A stretch of 20,475 nt of DNA, from NCBI GenBank assembly GCA_002376845.1, contig DFOS01000018.1:1-20475 (forward strand). The letters are read 5' to 3'. A program made the translations under genes and the position numbers. Positions 1-7,898 of this stretch are shown piece after piece. The DNA is from Bdellovibrionaceae bacterium UBA3535 (GTDB lineage: Bacteria; Bdellovibrionota; Bdellovibrionia; Bdellovibrionales; UBA840). The notes under the pieces are model-generated. The model saw only the letters and a list, made by a program, of their open reading frames with translations, made no database searches and was not told where the DNA came from. Within the stretch, counting starts at the first letter, position 1; every line of letters begins with the position of its first letter.

Positions 1-29
1 TAAAGGATGTATCCGGAATATACCCTAGA

Positions 30-106
30 TGGCGGGGTGGACGGGACTCGAACCCGCGGCCTCTGCCGTGACAGGGCAGCGTTATAACCAACTTAACTAC
101 CACCCC
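30..106 (-). tRNA. tRNA-Asp (anticodon GUC), CCA encoded
   Basis: Read on the minus strand, a complete cloverleaf is visible. The 7-bp acceptor stem GGGGTGG (100-106) pairs perfectly with CCACCCC (34-40). The anticodon stem CTGCC/GGCAG encloses loop CTGTCAC, giving anticodon GTC (Asp). The T-arm has loop TTCGAGT on a 5-bp stem with one G-T pair. The discriminator is G (33) and the 3' CCA is encoded (30-32). A promoter-like sequence lies just upstream (122-150). Nothing recognisable is seen from 1 to 29. Confidence 0.95.
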
Positions 107-121
107 GCGGTGGTGCCTCTA

Positions 122-150
122 GGTGTAATGAAAAGCCCCTGGCTTGGCAA
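122..150 (-). promoter_or_regulatory. Probable promoter of tRNA-Asp
   Basis: On the minus strand TTGCCA (145-150) is followed after exactly 17 bases by TACACC (122-127). This puts the predicted start roughly 8-10 bases before the mature tRNA 5' end, the usual spacing for a tRNA gene. The -10 is a poor match to TATAAT, so the call rests mainly on position. Confidence 0.4.
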
Positions 151-168
151 GAAAATTGTAGGGATGGC

Positions 169-1404
169 TTAAAAAGTCTGCCAACAATCGCGATACTTGT
201 GATCCACTGTCAATTTTGCCTTTCCGTAAGGCATAATTTGGTAGGCGTGGCACGATTCAAACATGAATGCCAATGTCTTCTCATAGCGCTGCGGCTTTAA
301 TTCTGACTGGGAAGCTTTTTCAAATGTCGCGGCATCAGGCCCATGTGGACTCATTTGATTGTGCAAACTGCCGCCGCCAGGCTGAAATCCCTCTGCCTTG
401 GCATCATATTCACCATAAATTAGCCCCATATACTCACTCATAATATTGCGGTGATAGTAGGGTGGACGAAAAGTATTTTCTGCTACCATCCAGCGCTCCG
501 GAAAGATCACAAAATCAATATTGGCAACGCCAGGATTTAGAGAAGGTGAGGTCAAAACAGTAAATATTGAGGGATCGGGATGATCAAAGCTCACCGTATT
601 GATGGTGTTGAACAAACTCAAATCATACTTGTAGGGATAGTAGTTGCCCCACCAGGCGCGAACATTAAAAGGACTGTGTTCCAATTGATAGCTATAAATC
701 TGTCCCTGGTATTTGTGATAGACCGTATAGGGACTAGCTTGTTCTGCAGAGGCCGTAGGCGCTAGAAAATGTCTTTCATTGGCCAAGCCATTGGCGCCAA
801 TGGGGCCTAAATTTGGCAGCTCAAATCTAGATCCTTGGTTTTCAATGAAGTAGCCGCGGCTGTTCTTTTCTGCATCAATACGAAAGACAATCCCTCTTGG
901 TATGACCAGGATCTCGCCGCTACTTACCTCGAGCTCGCCCATCTCGGTTTTCACCTTTAACTTTCCCTGCTGCGGTACCAGTAGCCATTCACCATCGGCG
1001 CTGCTAAAGGCTTGGTTTTGCATATCGCTATTTGCTGCGTATAGCCCGATCATGCAAACTGGATTGACTAGAAGTGGGCAAAGGCCGGCTACAAAATTTT
1101 GATCTTCACTGGGAGAATCGAGTGGCAACCAACGCATTTGATTGGGTTCATGTTCGGCGTTGGTGGTGGAAAAACGCTGGCTCAAATCCTTATCCAAAAT
1201 GTATGCAGAAGATTTTACCGAAGGCAAATCTCGATAAAGCCAAGTTCTTAAATTGTCTTTGCGGTTTTTTGTAAAGGCCGTGCCGCTGAGCTGCTCGGCA
1301 AATAAGTTTTGCGGGCAAACTTGCGGGGAGTTTTGCCTGCTTGGCAGCAGCCCTTCTTCTGTTTCGCTGGAATGCGTATTATAGAATCCACTTAAATATT
1401 TCAT
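169..1404 (-). CDS. hmgA: Homogentisate 1,2-dioxygenase
   Basis: This cytosolic non-haem Fe(II) enzyme opens the ring of homogentisate to maleylacetoacetate in tyrosine/phenylalanine breakdown. Family motifs run the whole length: KYLSGFYN at the N-terminus, NSPQVCPQNLFAEQLSGTAFT, LGPIGANGLAN, KYQG, SPFNVRAWWGNYYPYKYDL and FRPPYYHRNIMSEYMGLIYG. The three iron ligands known from human HGD align with His318 and Glu324 (YYHRNIMSE) and His354 (SPHGPD). The protein is 411 residues with this start, close to family size. The start follows the stop of the upstream ABC gene by one base and has no good SD, so translation is probably coupled. An ATG nine bases earlier (1413), overlapping that stop, is an alternative. 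It is the last gene of the operon. No other tyrosine-degradation gene is present in the window. Confidence 0.95.
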   Translation of the reverse strand: MKYLSGFYNTHSSETEEGLLPSRQNSPQVCPQNLFAEQLSGTAFTKNRKDNLRTWLYRDLPSVKSSAYILDKDLSQRFSTTNAEHEPNQMRWLPLDSPSEDQNFVAGLCPLLVNPVCMIGLYAANSDMQNQAFSSADGEWLLVPQQGKLKVKTEMGELEVSSGEILVIPRGIVFRIDAEKNSRGYFIENQGSRFELPNLGPIGANGLANERHFLAPTASAEQASPYTVYHKYQGQIYSYQLEHSPFNVRAWWGNYYPYKYDLSLFNTINTVSFDHPDPSIFTVLTSPSLNPGVANIDFVIFPERWMVAENTFRPPYYHRNIMSEYMGLIYGEYDAKAEGFQPGGGSLHNQMSPHGPDAATFEKASQSELKPQRYEKTLAFMFESCHAYQIMPYGKAKLTVDHKYRDCWQTF

Positions 1405-1405
1405 A

Positions 1406-3181
1406 CTAATCATTATATTCTTTTGTAAGAGAAAATCTATATAATTCTTGAAAGTAAGCACTGCTCTCAAGTAGCTCTGCTTTGCTGCCCTCAGCAACGA
1501 TTTTCCCATCTCGAAAAACAAATAGTTTTTCGCAAATATCAAGGGTATGAATACGGTGGGCAATGATGATCATGGTTCGGTTTTTAGAAATTTCTTTTAA
1601 TGTGTTTTGAATCAGGTTTTCCAATCTCGGATCTACATGACTTGTAGCTTCATCAAAAATGATAATCTTCGGGTCATGTAGCAGCACCCTTGTAATGGCT
1701 AAAATTTGCTTTTCCCCTGAACTGAAATTTTCGCCGCGATCTAGCACCTCCGATTCCAGATTTCTGCCTTTTGCTTCCAATAGTTTTTGTAAACCGCTAG
1801 TTTTTACAGCCAAGGCAATTTGCGCCTCTGTAAAATCTCGATGTAAAACTAGATTTTCTCTTATAGTGCCTTTAAACAAATAGGCATCTTGCGAAACAAA
1901 TCCAATTTGTTGGCGCAAGTCATTTAGCGGCCAATCTTCAATGGGCTGATCATCTAGTAGTATTTGTCCTTTTTGGTAGGGATAGAGCCTTGATAAAAGC
2001 CCGATTGTAGTGGTTTTACCACTTCCTGTGCGTCCGAGAAAACCAATGTTCTGACCGCTTTTTATATGCAAATTTATATCATTTAATATCCACTGGTCCT
2101 TTTCATAATACATGGATAGGTCGGCTAACTTTATATCCCCTAAAAGTTTTGCGTGTTGTGTACCGCTGGAAGGGAGTATTTCCTTTTCTTTTCTCTCTTG
2201 CAAAAACTGCGTGACTCGGTCGGCACTTGTGAAAGCTTGTTGCAAAACGTGAATTTCTCTAGATATGAATTCAATGGGAGAAGTAAATTGTTCCACATAG
2301 CGAAAGTAGGTGATCAAAATACCAATGCTTAACCAATCCCTTGTTATATAGTAGCCGCCTAGGACGATGAGTACTAGGAGTGGGATTTGTGATAGAAAGC
2401 TCATAATTGGGCGTAAAAAAGTATTGAAGCGATTGAATGCCTTTGCCGCTCCTAGGTAGCCTAGCACCTTGTCGTCATATTTTTGTTTGGAGAAATCCTC
2501 CAAGCCAAAGGAGCGAATAATATTTAGGCCTTGTATGTTCTCAGATAATTGCGAATTTATTCTTGAAGATTGATTGGACATGGCCCAGTGCAAATTTCGA
2601 ATCTTAGTTTTCGAAAAGTAGGTAATCAAAATGATGGGCAAAGTGGAAATACTGATAAAGATACCTATGCGAATATCGGTTAGCAGAATGGCAAACCAAA
2701 CAAAAGTGGCCTTTAAAAATTCAACCCCCAATCGTCCAAGGGAAACAGAAAAGAATTGCTCCAAATCGTCGACATCGTGGGTTAAGCGTGTGGCAATGCG
2801 CCCTTGGGGAGTTTTGTCGTAGTAGGACATAGGCAATTGGTTCAAATGGCGAAACATGGCTTTACGGATACGATAGATGGTTCGTACTCCCACTTTTGCC
2901 AAAATTCTTCGGCTAAAGTAAATGAGTCCCACGGCAAGAGCTTCAAAAAACAAAAGATACGAGGCATAATAAAGGCCCGTAACATAATCATTGTTCAAAA
3001 CACCTTTATCAATCACTTTCGATATCAAATAAGCGGCAAAAATTCCAGATGCGGAGGCAAGCACTAATAAGACCATGCCAAAAGAAAATAATTTTTTATC
3101 CTCTTTTAAATAGGACAACAAAAAGCGAAATGCTTTCGTGTCACTGAGTCTTACTTTTTGTTGCTCTTCTTTAAGACTCAT
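1406..3181 (-). CDS. ABC exporter half-transporter, MdlB/TM288-like (degenerate signature subunit)
   Basis: This 591-residue type I ABC exporter has an N-terminal six-helix membrane domain (about 20-310) and a nucleotide-binding domain (about 345-580). Walker A is GRTGSGKT (383-390). Walker B is IIIFDE with the catalytic Glu511. The switch histidine is His542 (IIAHR). The ABC signature is FSSGE (486-490) instead of LSGGQ. In heterodimeric exporters (MdlAB, BmrCD, TM287/288) the subunit with the intact catalytic Glu carries the atypical signature, which is the case here. The ATG overlaps the stop of the upstream half-transporter (ATGA), with GGAG just upstream, so the two are translationally coupled. 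The substrate (lipid, drug or peptide) cannot be told from sequence. Confidence 0.9.
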   Translation of the reverse strand: MSLKEEQQKVRLSDTKAFRFLLSYLKEDKKLFSFGMVLLVLASASGIFAAYLISKVIDKGVLNNDYVTGLYYASYLLFFEALAVGLIYFSRRILAKVGVRTIYRIRKAMFRHLNQLPMSYYDKTPQGRIATRLTHDVDDLEQFFSVSLGRLGVEFLKATFVWFAILLTDIRIGIFISISTLPIILITYFSKTKIRNLHWAMSNQSSRINSQLSENIQGLNIIRSFGLEDFSKQKYDDKVLGYLGAAKAFNRFNTFLRPIMSFLSQIPLLVLIVLGGYYITRDWLSIGILITYFRYVEQFTSPIEFISREIHVLQQAFTSADRVTQFLQERKEKEILPSSGTQHAKLLGDIKLADLSMYYEKDQWILNDINLHIKSGQNIGFLGRTGSGKTTTIGLLSRLYPYQKGQILLDDQPIEDWPLNDLRQQIGFVSQDAYLFKGTIRENLVLHRDFTEAQIALAVKTSGLQKLLEAKGRNLESEVLDRGENFSSGEKQILAITRVLLHDPKIIIFDEATSHVDPRLENLIQNTLKEISKNRTMIIIAHRIHTLDICEKLFVFRDGKIVAEGSKAELLESSAYFQELYRFSLTKEYND

Positions 3182-4863
3182 CCTAGCTCCAGAATATGAT
3201 CACAGTATTTTAAAGTAGAGTCGCGGTGAGCTGTCCATACAAGGGTTTTACCCTTGAGATGATTCTTCAGCTCCTGTAGTATTTTTTCTTCTGTAACCGT
3301 GTCCACCGCCGATAGGCAGTCATCCATAAGTAGAATTTCCTTTTCTTGCGCTAGGGCGCGGGCAATGGACAGCCGCTGTTTTTGTCCGCCCGAAAGATTG
3401 ACACCATCTTCTCCTAAAAGGCTTTCACTGCCGCGATCCAAGTGTTTTGTGTCTTCCAACATATCGGAGAGGCGTAGATAGGTTTGAATGTCCTGATCTG
3501 GAATATGCTTTTGCAATTGCAAATTCTTTTTTAAAGTGTCCGCGAATAGAAAGTTTTTCTGCGGAACGTAGGCAATCCATTTGCGCAGGTCTGCCATGCT
3601 GTAATCGGTAATGGCATTGCCAAAAAGCTTTACTTGCCCAGAATAATCACTGTGAAAACCTAAAAGGATTTCGAGCAAAGTGGTCTTTCCAGTCCCAACA
3701 GGCCCCTTAATACCTAGCCACTCGCCTTTACGAATGCTAAAGGATAGACCCTGCAAAATGTGCTGTCCGTCAATGTCGTAGGCTAAGTCTTTTACCTCAT
3801 AAACGGGGTTGGGATATTTTTTCTGTATACTTTTGGTTATCTCAAAACGTTTGTCGACTTTGGAATTTAGTACTTTAAAGATTCGCTTCAAAGAAGTGCT
3901 ACCTTTTTTATAATCCGCTAAAATAAAACCAATATCAGCAAAGGGCATTTGTAGTAAGAAAGCGTAAGATTGCAGAGCTACAAATTCTCCAATGCTCATG
4001 CCGCCTTCAATAACCTTCTTAAGACCAAGGATGTATAAGAATACATAGGCGAGCAGCGGGGCAGATTCAAAGGCGACACCAAAGAGTAGGGCAGTTTTCG
4101 TTGTGCGATATTTTGCATCCCTTGTTTGCTTGGCATAGTTCTTAAGGTTTTTAAACCAAAATGCGCTACTATCACTGAGTTTTTGCAATTTAATATTGGC
4201 AATGGAGGAGGAGGATTCTTCATTTAATTTGCTAAGGTGAACCTGCTGCTTTTCGTATTGTTGAGAATAGGCTTCCATAATTTTGTACATGGCAAGTGGC
4301 AAGAGTAAAAAAAAGCCTAGTATATAAAGAGTGATCTCCTTGTCGATTTGAAACATAAAATAAAGGGCTAGGGGACATAGAAAAAGAGAGTTGGCAGCAC
4401 CAACCAATGTGAAACCAAATAAAAAGCGCGCGGTTCCAATGTCTGAGGTGGAAATGCTCATTAAATTTCCCAGCGAATATTTTCTATCAAAAAAAGCGCG
4501 AGGTAAAAATCGCAAGCGTTCCCAGAGCATTTGTTTCATCAGAGAGGAGGAGTAGTGACTTTCTCTGGCCAAAGTAATGCGCCAGAGCCCGCGAAATAGC
4601 ATTTGCATGCAAAGTAGTAAAAAAAAGACCAAAGCAAAATCAATATAAAGATTTTTGCTATTTGCTAAATACTTTGGAATGTCTTCATACTGCAAATAAT
4701 CTAAAAAGTATTGTAGCCACTTGGGAATTAAGACTTCGGTGACATTGGTAATTAGTACCGCCGCAGCTCCAAAGATGTAGAAAAACCAGCGTTGACGTAT
4801 GTATTGAAAATAAAAAGAGGCAGGTCCATTGGTCCCCGCCTCAAATAGAATCTTTGGTATCAT
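3178..4863 (-). CDS. ABC exporter half-transporter, MdlA/TM287-like (degenerate Walker B subunit)
   Basis: This 561-residue partner of the next gene has a membrane domain (about 25-315) and an ATPase domain (about 355-561). Walker A is GPVGTGKT (387-394) and the signature is canonical LSGGQ (490-494). Walker B reads LLMDDCLSAVD, so Asp515 replaces the catalytic Glu, as in E. coli MdlA and TM287. His546 is the switch residue. The protein ends 15 residues after that histidine, at LELG, where related proteins usually continue for some tens of residues. The stop is inside the ATGA overlap with the next gene, so the shortening is probably genuine. It starts three bases after the stop of the small upstream gene, with no strong SD of its own. 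Confidence 0.9.
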   Translation of the reverse strand: MIPKILFEAGTNGPASFYFQYIRQRWFFYIFGAAAVLITNVTEVLIPKWLQYFLDYLQYEDIPKYLANSKNLYIDFALVFFLLLCMQMLFRGLWRITLARESHYSSSLMKQMLWERLRFLPRAFFDRKYSLGNLMSISTSDIGTARFLFGFTLVGAANSLFLCPLALYFMFQIDKEITLYILGFFLLLPLAMYKIMEAYSQQYEKQQVHLSKLNEESSSSIANIKLQKLSDSSAFWFKNLKNYAKQTRDAKYRTTKTALLFGVAFESAPLLAYVFLYILGLKKVIEGGMSIGEFVALQSYAFLLQMPFADIGFILADYKKGSTSLKRIFKVLNSKVDKRFEITKSIQKKYPNPVYEVKDLAYDIDGQHILQGLSFSIRKGEWLGIKGPVGTGKTTLLEILLGFHSDYSGQVKLFGNAITDYSMADLRKWIAYVPQKNFLFADTLKKNLQLQKHIPDQDIQTYLRLSDMLEDTKHLDRGSESLLGEDGVNLSGGQKQRLSIARALAQEKEILLMDDCLSAVDTVTEEKILQELKNHLKGKTLVWTAHRDSTLKYCDHILELG

Positions 4864-4866
4864 AAG

Positions 4867-5115
4867 CTAGGACTTTAGTGTCTCCGCAAGGTCCACTATT
4901 TTTAAAGTAGTTTCATCAATATTACGAGAAGGCGAATACTGTATGCTTTGCTTGATTTCGTATAAAGTTTTTTTCTGTTTGTCGTTGAGCGAAGGCTCGG
5001 CAGCAATTAGATTGTTGAGGTAGAGATTGGATTTGCGCATAAAATCTCCGTAATCTGTGTCTGTTATGGCTCGAACTTTTTTGATAAAATAGTCCACATT
5101 TTCAGCAGTCGTCAT
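4867..5115 (-). CDS. Small helical protein of unknown function, first gene of the ABC/hmgA operon
   Basis: This 82-residue protein is charged and probably all-helical, without signal peptide, membrane segment or recognised motif. Reality is supported by a good ribosome site (GTGAGG a few bases before the ATG), a sigma70-like promoter immediately upstream (5135-5163), and tight packing with the ABC gene (three-base gap). Its position suggests a role linked to the exporter, but that is inference from context only. No family was recognised. Confidence 0.75.
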   Translation of the reverse strand: MTTAENVDYFIKKVRAITDTDYGDFMRKSNLYLNNLIAAEPSLNDKQKKTLYEIKQSIQYSPSRNIDETTLKIVDLAETLKS

Positions 5116-5134
5116 AATACCTCACTTAGTGACA

Positions 5135-5163
5135 AATATAGTCCGCTTTTTATGGGCTGACAA
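5135..5163 (-). promoter_or_regulatory. Sigma70-like promoter of the 4-gene ABC/hmgA operon
   Basis: On the minus strand TTGTCA (5158-5163) and TATATT (5135-5140) are separated by exactly 17 bases. The predicted start is about 13 bases before the ATG at 5115, leaving just enough leader for the SD. Five of six -35 positions and five of six -10 positions match consensus. It sits in the 50-base gap after the ureohydrolase gene and would drive 5115 to 169. Confidence 0.7.
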
Positions 5164-5165
5164 TC

Positions 5166-6071
5166 CTAGTGGTGCAAAAAATGGTGCACGATTTGCGTGG
5201 CCAAGCGCTGGGTTTTAAAATTTTCATCCAAATTGGGAGCATATTCATATATGCCAATGCCTTTTACATCAAAGCGTGAAAGTAGTAGCTCAAAAAGTGG
5301 AAAGAAGTCTTGTGCTTGCATAGAAAATGGCCAAGATTGCGAGCAGCCAGGCGCGATGGAAGAGGAAAAGGCATCGATATCAATGCTAAGAAAAGCGGCT
5401 CTCTCCTTGATGATTTCCTCCCCCATGATCTCGCAAAATTTCTCCAGCAAGGTTTTTCCCTCCAAAAGCCAATCCTCATAAAATAAAGCTTTGCCGCCGT
5501 GACGCTGCAGAAAATCCAAATGTTCTGGTTGGTTGCAAACCTTGAGTAAACCTATTTCATAAAAATCCACCTGCGGTTTTTCTGATAGAAAGCGGTAAAA
5601 CGGTGTGCCGCTAGAAATCTTTGTCTCTACCGGGCGCAAATCCAAGTGCGCATCAAAATTGATTAGTAGGGGGCGTTGGTCTTTAAATTTTTCGTAGAAG
5701 GCTTTGGCATCAGGATAACCATAATCGTGCCCCCCGCCGATGCTAATGAGCTTTTTCCCTTCTTGATAGTATTTGCTTGCCTCTTGAATACAAGCTTCGT
5801 GGCGAGCACCAATATCGGCAAATTGACCTACAGCAAGGTTTCCTCCATCATACAAATGGATTTTTTTTTGTAGTGTGGTTTTAAATAAGGATTCCCGAAG
5901 AGCATCAGGTCCCTTGGCTGTGCCTACGCGCCCACCATTATGAGAGACACCCTCATCATCGGGATAGCCGAGCAAAACAAAATTTGATTGCTCCCTAGAG
6001 ACCAATAGGTTTCCAAGTCTAGGGTCTTGATCACGCTCATAAATTTTAGCTTCAGAGGGGACAAAGCTCAT
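5166..6071 (-). CDS. Ureohydrolase (arginase/formimidoylglutamase family), HutG-like
   Basis: This is a binuclear-manganese ureohydrolase of 301 residues. The N-terminal stretch DEGVSHNGGRVGTAKGPDALR resembles formimidoylglutamases, which release formamide from N-formimidoyl-glutamate. Metal motifs are present: GGGHDYGYP, NFDAHLDLRP and SIDIDAFSSSIAPG. In the third motif the two ligand aspartates (DID) are kept, but the usual following Asp-Pro is replaced by Ser-Ser. The start was chosen as the ATG at 6071 because it forms an ATGA overlap with the creatininase stop; the frame stays open to 6107 but that would overlap the neighbour far more. Arginase, agmatinase or another guanidino-acid hydrolase are alternatives. 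No other hut gene is visible. Confidence 0.85.
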   Translation of the reverse strand: MSFVPSEAKIYERDQDPRLGNLLVSREQSNFVLLGYPDDEGVSHNGGRVGTAKGPDALRESLFKTTLQKKIHLYDGGNLAVGQFADIGARHEACIQEASKYYQEGKKLISIGGGHDYGYPDAKAFYEKFKDQRPLLINFDAHLDLRPVETKISSGTPFYRFLSEKPQVDFYEIGLLKVCNQPEHLDFLQRHGGKALFYEDWLLEGKTLLEKFCEIMGEEIIKERAAFLSIDIDAFSSSIAPGCSQSWPFSMQAQDFFPLFELLLSRFDVKGIGIYEYAPNLDENFKTQRLATQIVHHFLHH

Positions 6072-6790
6072 GGCAACCGACTCAATCTTTCCAAAAGAGC
6101 TTCGCAAGCAATATGAAACAGCTTCTCCCCATGTTCTTTTGTGGACAGGCCGGGGTTGGACTGCATTCGGCCATCCGGGAATTTTTCGCGAAATTCCTTT
6201 GCACTCAATGGAAACTGGTAGTCCACTTTTTCTACCTTAAAATTTTGCTTCTCAATTTTTTCAAAGGCTTCAGCATCACTGAACATAGTGAGTGCTACCT
6301 CGCCGCAAGTGGCATGACTGCCATTTTCATCGCCAAAATGCTGCTCCTCATAGGCCAAGACCTCCGGCATACGCCACCAGGACTCTAGATAAAAGCATAG
6401 GGAGTCATGGCGGGCTTTCCATTCGCACATGGCATTTTGCAAGGGGATGACATTGCCGCCATGGCCATTGATAAAAAAGACGTTTTTAAAACCGTGTTGG
6501 GCGAAGGAATAAAACAAATCCTGCATAATGGCATTGTAGGTGGAGGGGCGAAAGGACAAGGAGCCGGGGAAGTTCATGTGGTGCTCGGCCATTCCCACAC
6601 ACAAGGGCGGAGCCACCAAGGTTTGACTTCGCTCTCCCACGGCAGCGGCTAAAAACTCCGCACATCGGTAGTCAGTTCCAATAATACCGGTAGGTCCATG
6701 CTGCTCCGTTGAGCCAATGGGCTGAATGATGGTCTGTTTGTGTTTTAAATATTCTTCGACTTGTGGCCAGGTACAGTGTTTCAGTTGCAT
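6068..6790 (-). CDS. Creatininase-family amidohydrolase
   Basis: This is a metal-dependent cyclic-amide or amide hydrolase of the creatininase superfamily (creatininase, MftE, ArfB-type deformylases). The family motifs are clear: PIGSTEQHGPTGIIGTD (Glu, His and Asp metal ligands), VAPPLCVGMAEHHMNFPGSLS, FINGHGGN and GSHATCGEVALT. The start at 6790 gives 240 residues and begins MQLKHCTWPQVEEYL, typical for the family. GAAGG lies directly before it, closer than ideal. An in-frame ATG at 6841, eight bases after the queG stop, would add 17 residues. It is ATGA-coupled to the ureohydrolase, so the pair probably works on one pathway. The substrate is unknown. Confidence 0.85.
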   Translation of the reverse strand: MQLKHCTWPQVEEYLKHKQTIIQPIGSTEQHGPTGIIGTDYRCAEFLAAAVGERSQTLVAPPLCVGMAEHHMNFPGSLSFRPSTYNAIMQDLFYSFAQHGFKNVFFINGHGGNVIPLQNAMCEWKARHDSLCFYLESWWRMPEVLAYEEQHFGDENGSHATCGEVALTMFSDAEAFEKIEKQNFKVEKVDYQFPLSAKEFREKFPDGRMQSNPGLSTKEHGEKLFHIACEALLERLSRLP

Positions 6791-6849
6791 ACCTTCTATT
6801 AAGCCAAAAAAGCATGGCGGCCAATCAATGATTGGGAGCATTGTGCAAA

Positions 6850-7842
6850 TTAATGCAAGTCTTTAAGAGCCCATTCACAAAGTTCAAGTAAATCTGGAAA
6901 TCTTTGAGCTAATGACCGAATCTCTGGAGCCAATTCGATTAGATTTTGATCCACAACAGCTAGTACGGCATTGCGGCGATGATGACGAGCACTAGCCCGC
7001 AGCAAGGCAGTGCCTTGAAATTTAGATTCTATGTCTCTGTTGGAGGCAGTTAGAATCCAGCGCAAGGATTGTATCTTGTCTTCTATTTTCATGGAATGTC
7101 GTTGCAAAAAGAAGTCTTTGCCAAAAGCCTTTTCATTCCAGGGACAGACTTCTTGGCAAATATCACAGCCAAAGTGCCAGGAGCTCATCTTTTTTCGAAG
7201 GTTTTCTGGCGGCGCTTCTTTGGCCTCTATGCTCCAATACGAAATGCAAAGGTTGGAATCAATAAAGCGATCTTCTTTTATTGCGTCTGTTGGGCAAGCC
7301 TCAATGCATCTGGTGCAAGTGCCGCAGCGATCAGGCACTTGCGGGGCATCAGCTTGCAGCTTTAAAGTGGTATAGATTTCACCAATAAAACTAAAGGAGC
7401 CTTTTTTCTCATGAATCAAACAGGCGTTCTTTCCTATCCAGCCCAGACCAGCTCTTAAAGCCAATTCGCGTTCCAATACTGGCTTGGAGTCAACGAAACA
7501 TAAGAATTCTTCATGAGGATATTGCCTCTTCAAATTCTCCGCGATGATTTGCAGCTCTTTTAAAAACCAATGGTGATAGTCTTTGCCCATGGCATAGGAG
7601 GCTATCTTTAAGCCCTTTGGCAAGTCCAAGGGCTCTGGATGCGGTAAATAGTCTTTGCGAAAAACAATGGCCGAATGCGCCTTGGGAAGAAGGTTTTGTG
7701 GATTTGCTTTTGTCTCTTTGTGTTTTGCCAAATACAGCATGTCAGCATGATAAGCTTTAGCTAAAAACTTCTCGTAGCGCTCCATACTGAGGATGTGTTC
7801 TAAGCTGACAAAGCCATATTCTCCATCAAAATCAATCTGCAT
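6850..7842 (-). CDS. queG: Epoxyqueuosine reductase
   Basis: This cytosolic Fe-S and cobalamin enzyme reduces epoxyqueuosine to queuosine at position 34 of GUN-anticodon tRNAs, which include the tRNA-Asp(GUC) at 30-106. Visible are the VDSKPVLERELALRAGLGWIGKNA block (Asp118 corresponds to the proposed catalytic acid) and two [4Fe-4S] motifs: CGTCTRCIEACP (Cys173, 176, 179, 183) and CDICQEVCPWN (Cys226, 229, 233) with Cys199. A single HEAT-like remnant (LLRASARHHRRNAVLAV) closes the protein. At 330 residues it is shorter than E. coli QueG (379), mainly in the N-terminal lead and the C-terminal repeats. There is no SD before the ATG, and a -10 element ends only seven bases upstream, suggesting a leaderless mRNA. 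Confidence 0.93.
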   Translation of the reverse strand: MQIDFDGEYGFVSLEHILSMERYEKFLAKAYHADMLYLAKHKETKANPQNLLPKAHSAIVFRKDYLPHPEPLDLPKGLKIASYAMGKDYHHWFLKELQIIAENLKRQYPHEEFLCFVDSKPVLERELALRAGLGWIGKNACLIHEKKGSFSFIGEIYTTLKLQADAPQVPDRCGTCTRCIEACPTDAIKEDRFIDSNLCISYWSIEAKEAPPENLRKKMSSWHFGCDICQEVCPWNEKAFGKDFFLQRHSMKIEDKIQSLRWILTASNRDIESKFQGTALLRASARHHRRNAVLAVVDQNLIELAPEIRSLAQRFPDLLELCEWALKDLH

Positions 7843-7849
7843 AACAAAT

Positions 7850-7858
7850 TCTATAGCA
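7850..7858 (-). promoter_or_regulatory. Extended -10 promoter of queG, predicting a leaderless mRNA
   Basis: On the minus strand TGCTATAGA (7850-7858) is an extended -10. Seven bases separate it from the queG ATG, so transcription would begin at or next to the A of the start codon. No good -35 is seen at 17 bases, as is common for extended -10 promoters, and there is no SD. Confidence 0.45.
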
Positions 7859-7898
7859 ATAAGTGGAGCTTTTTAAAAAACTATTTTAGACTACAAGC

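Noticed and set aside
131..145. Short hairpin AAGCC/GGCTT on the minus strand as hmgA terminator
   Set aside because: The stem is only 5 bp and the following T run is short; it also overlaps the proposed tRNA promoter. Not strong enough to list.
5264..5481. Open frames inside the ureohydrolase gene on both strands
   Set aside because: They are other-frame shadows of a well-supported gene, with no SD and no recognisable protein.
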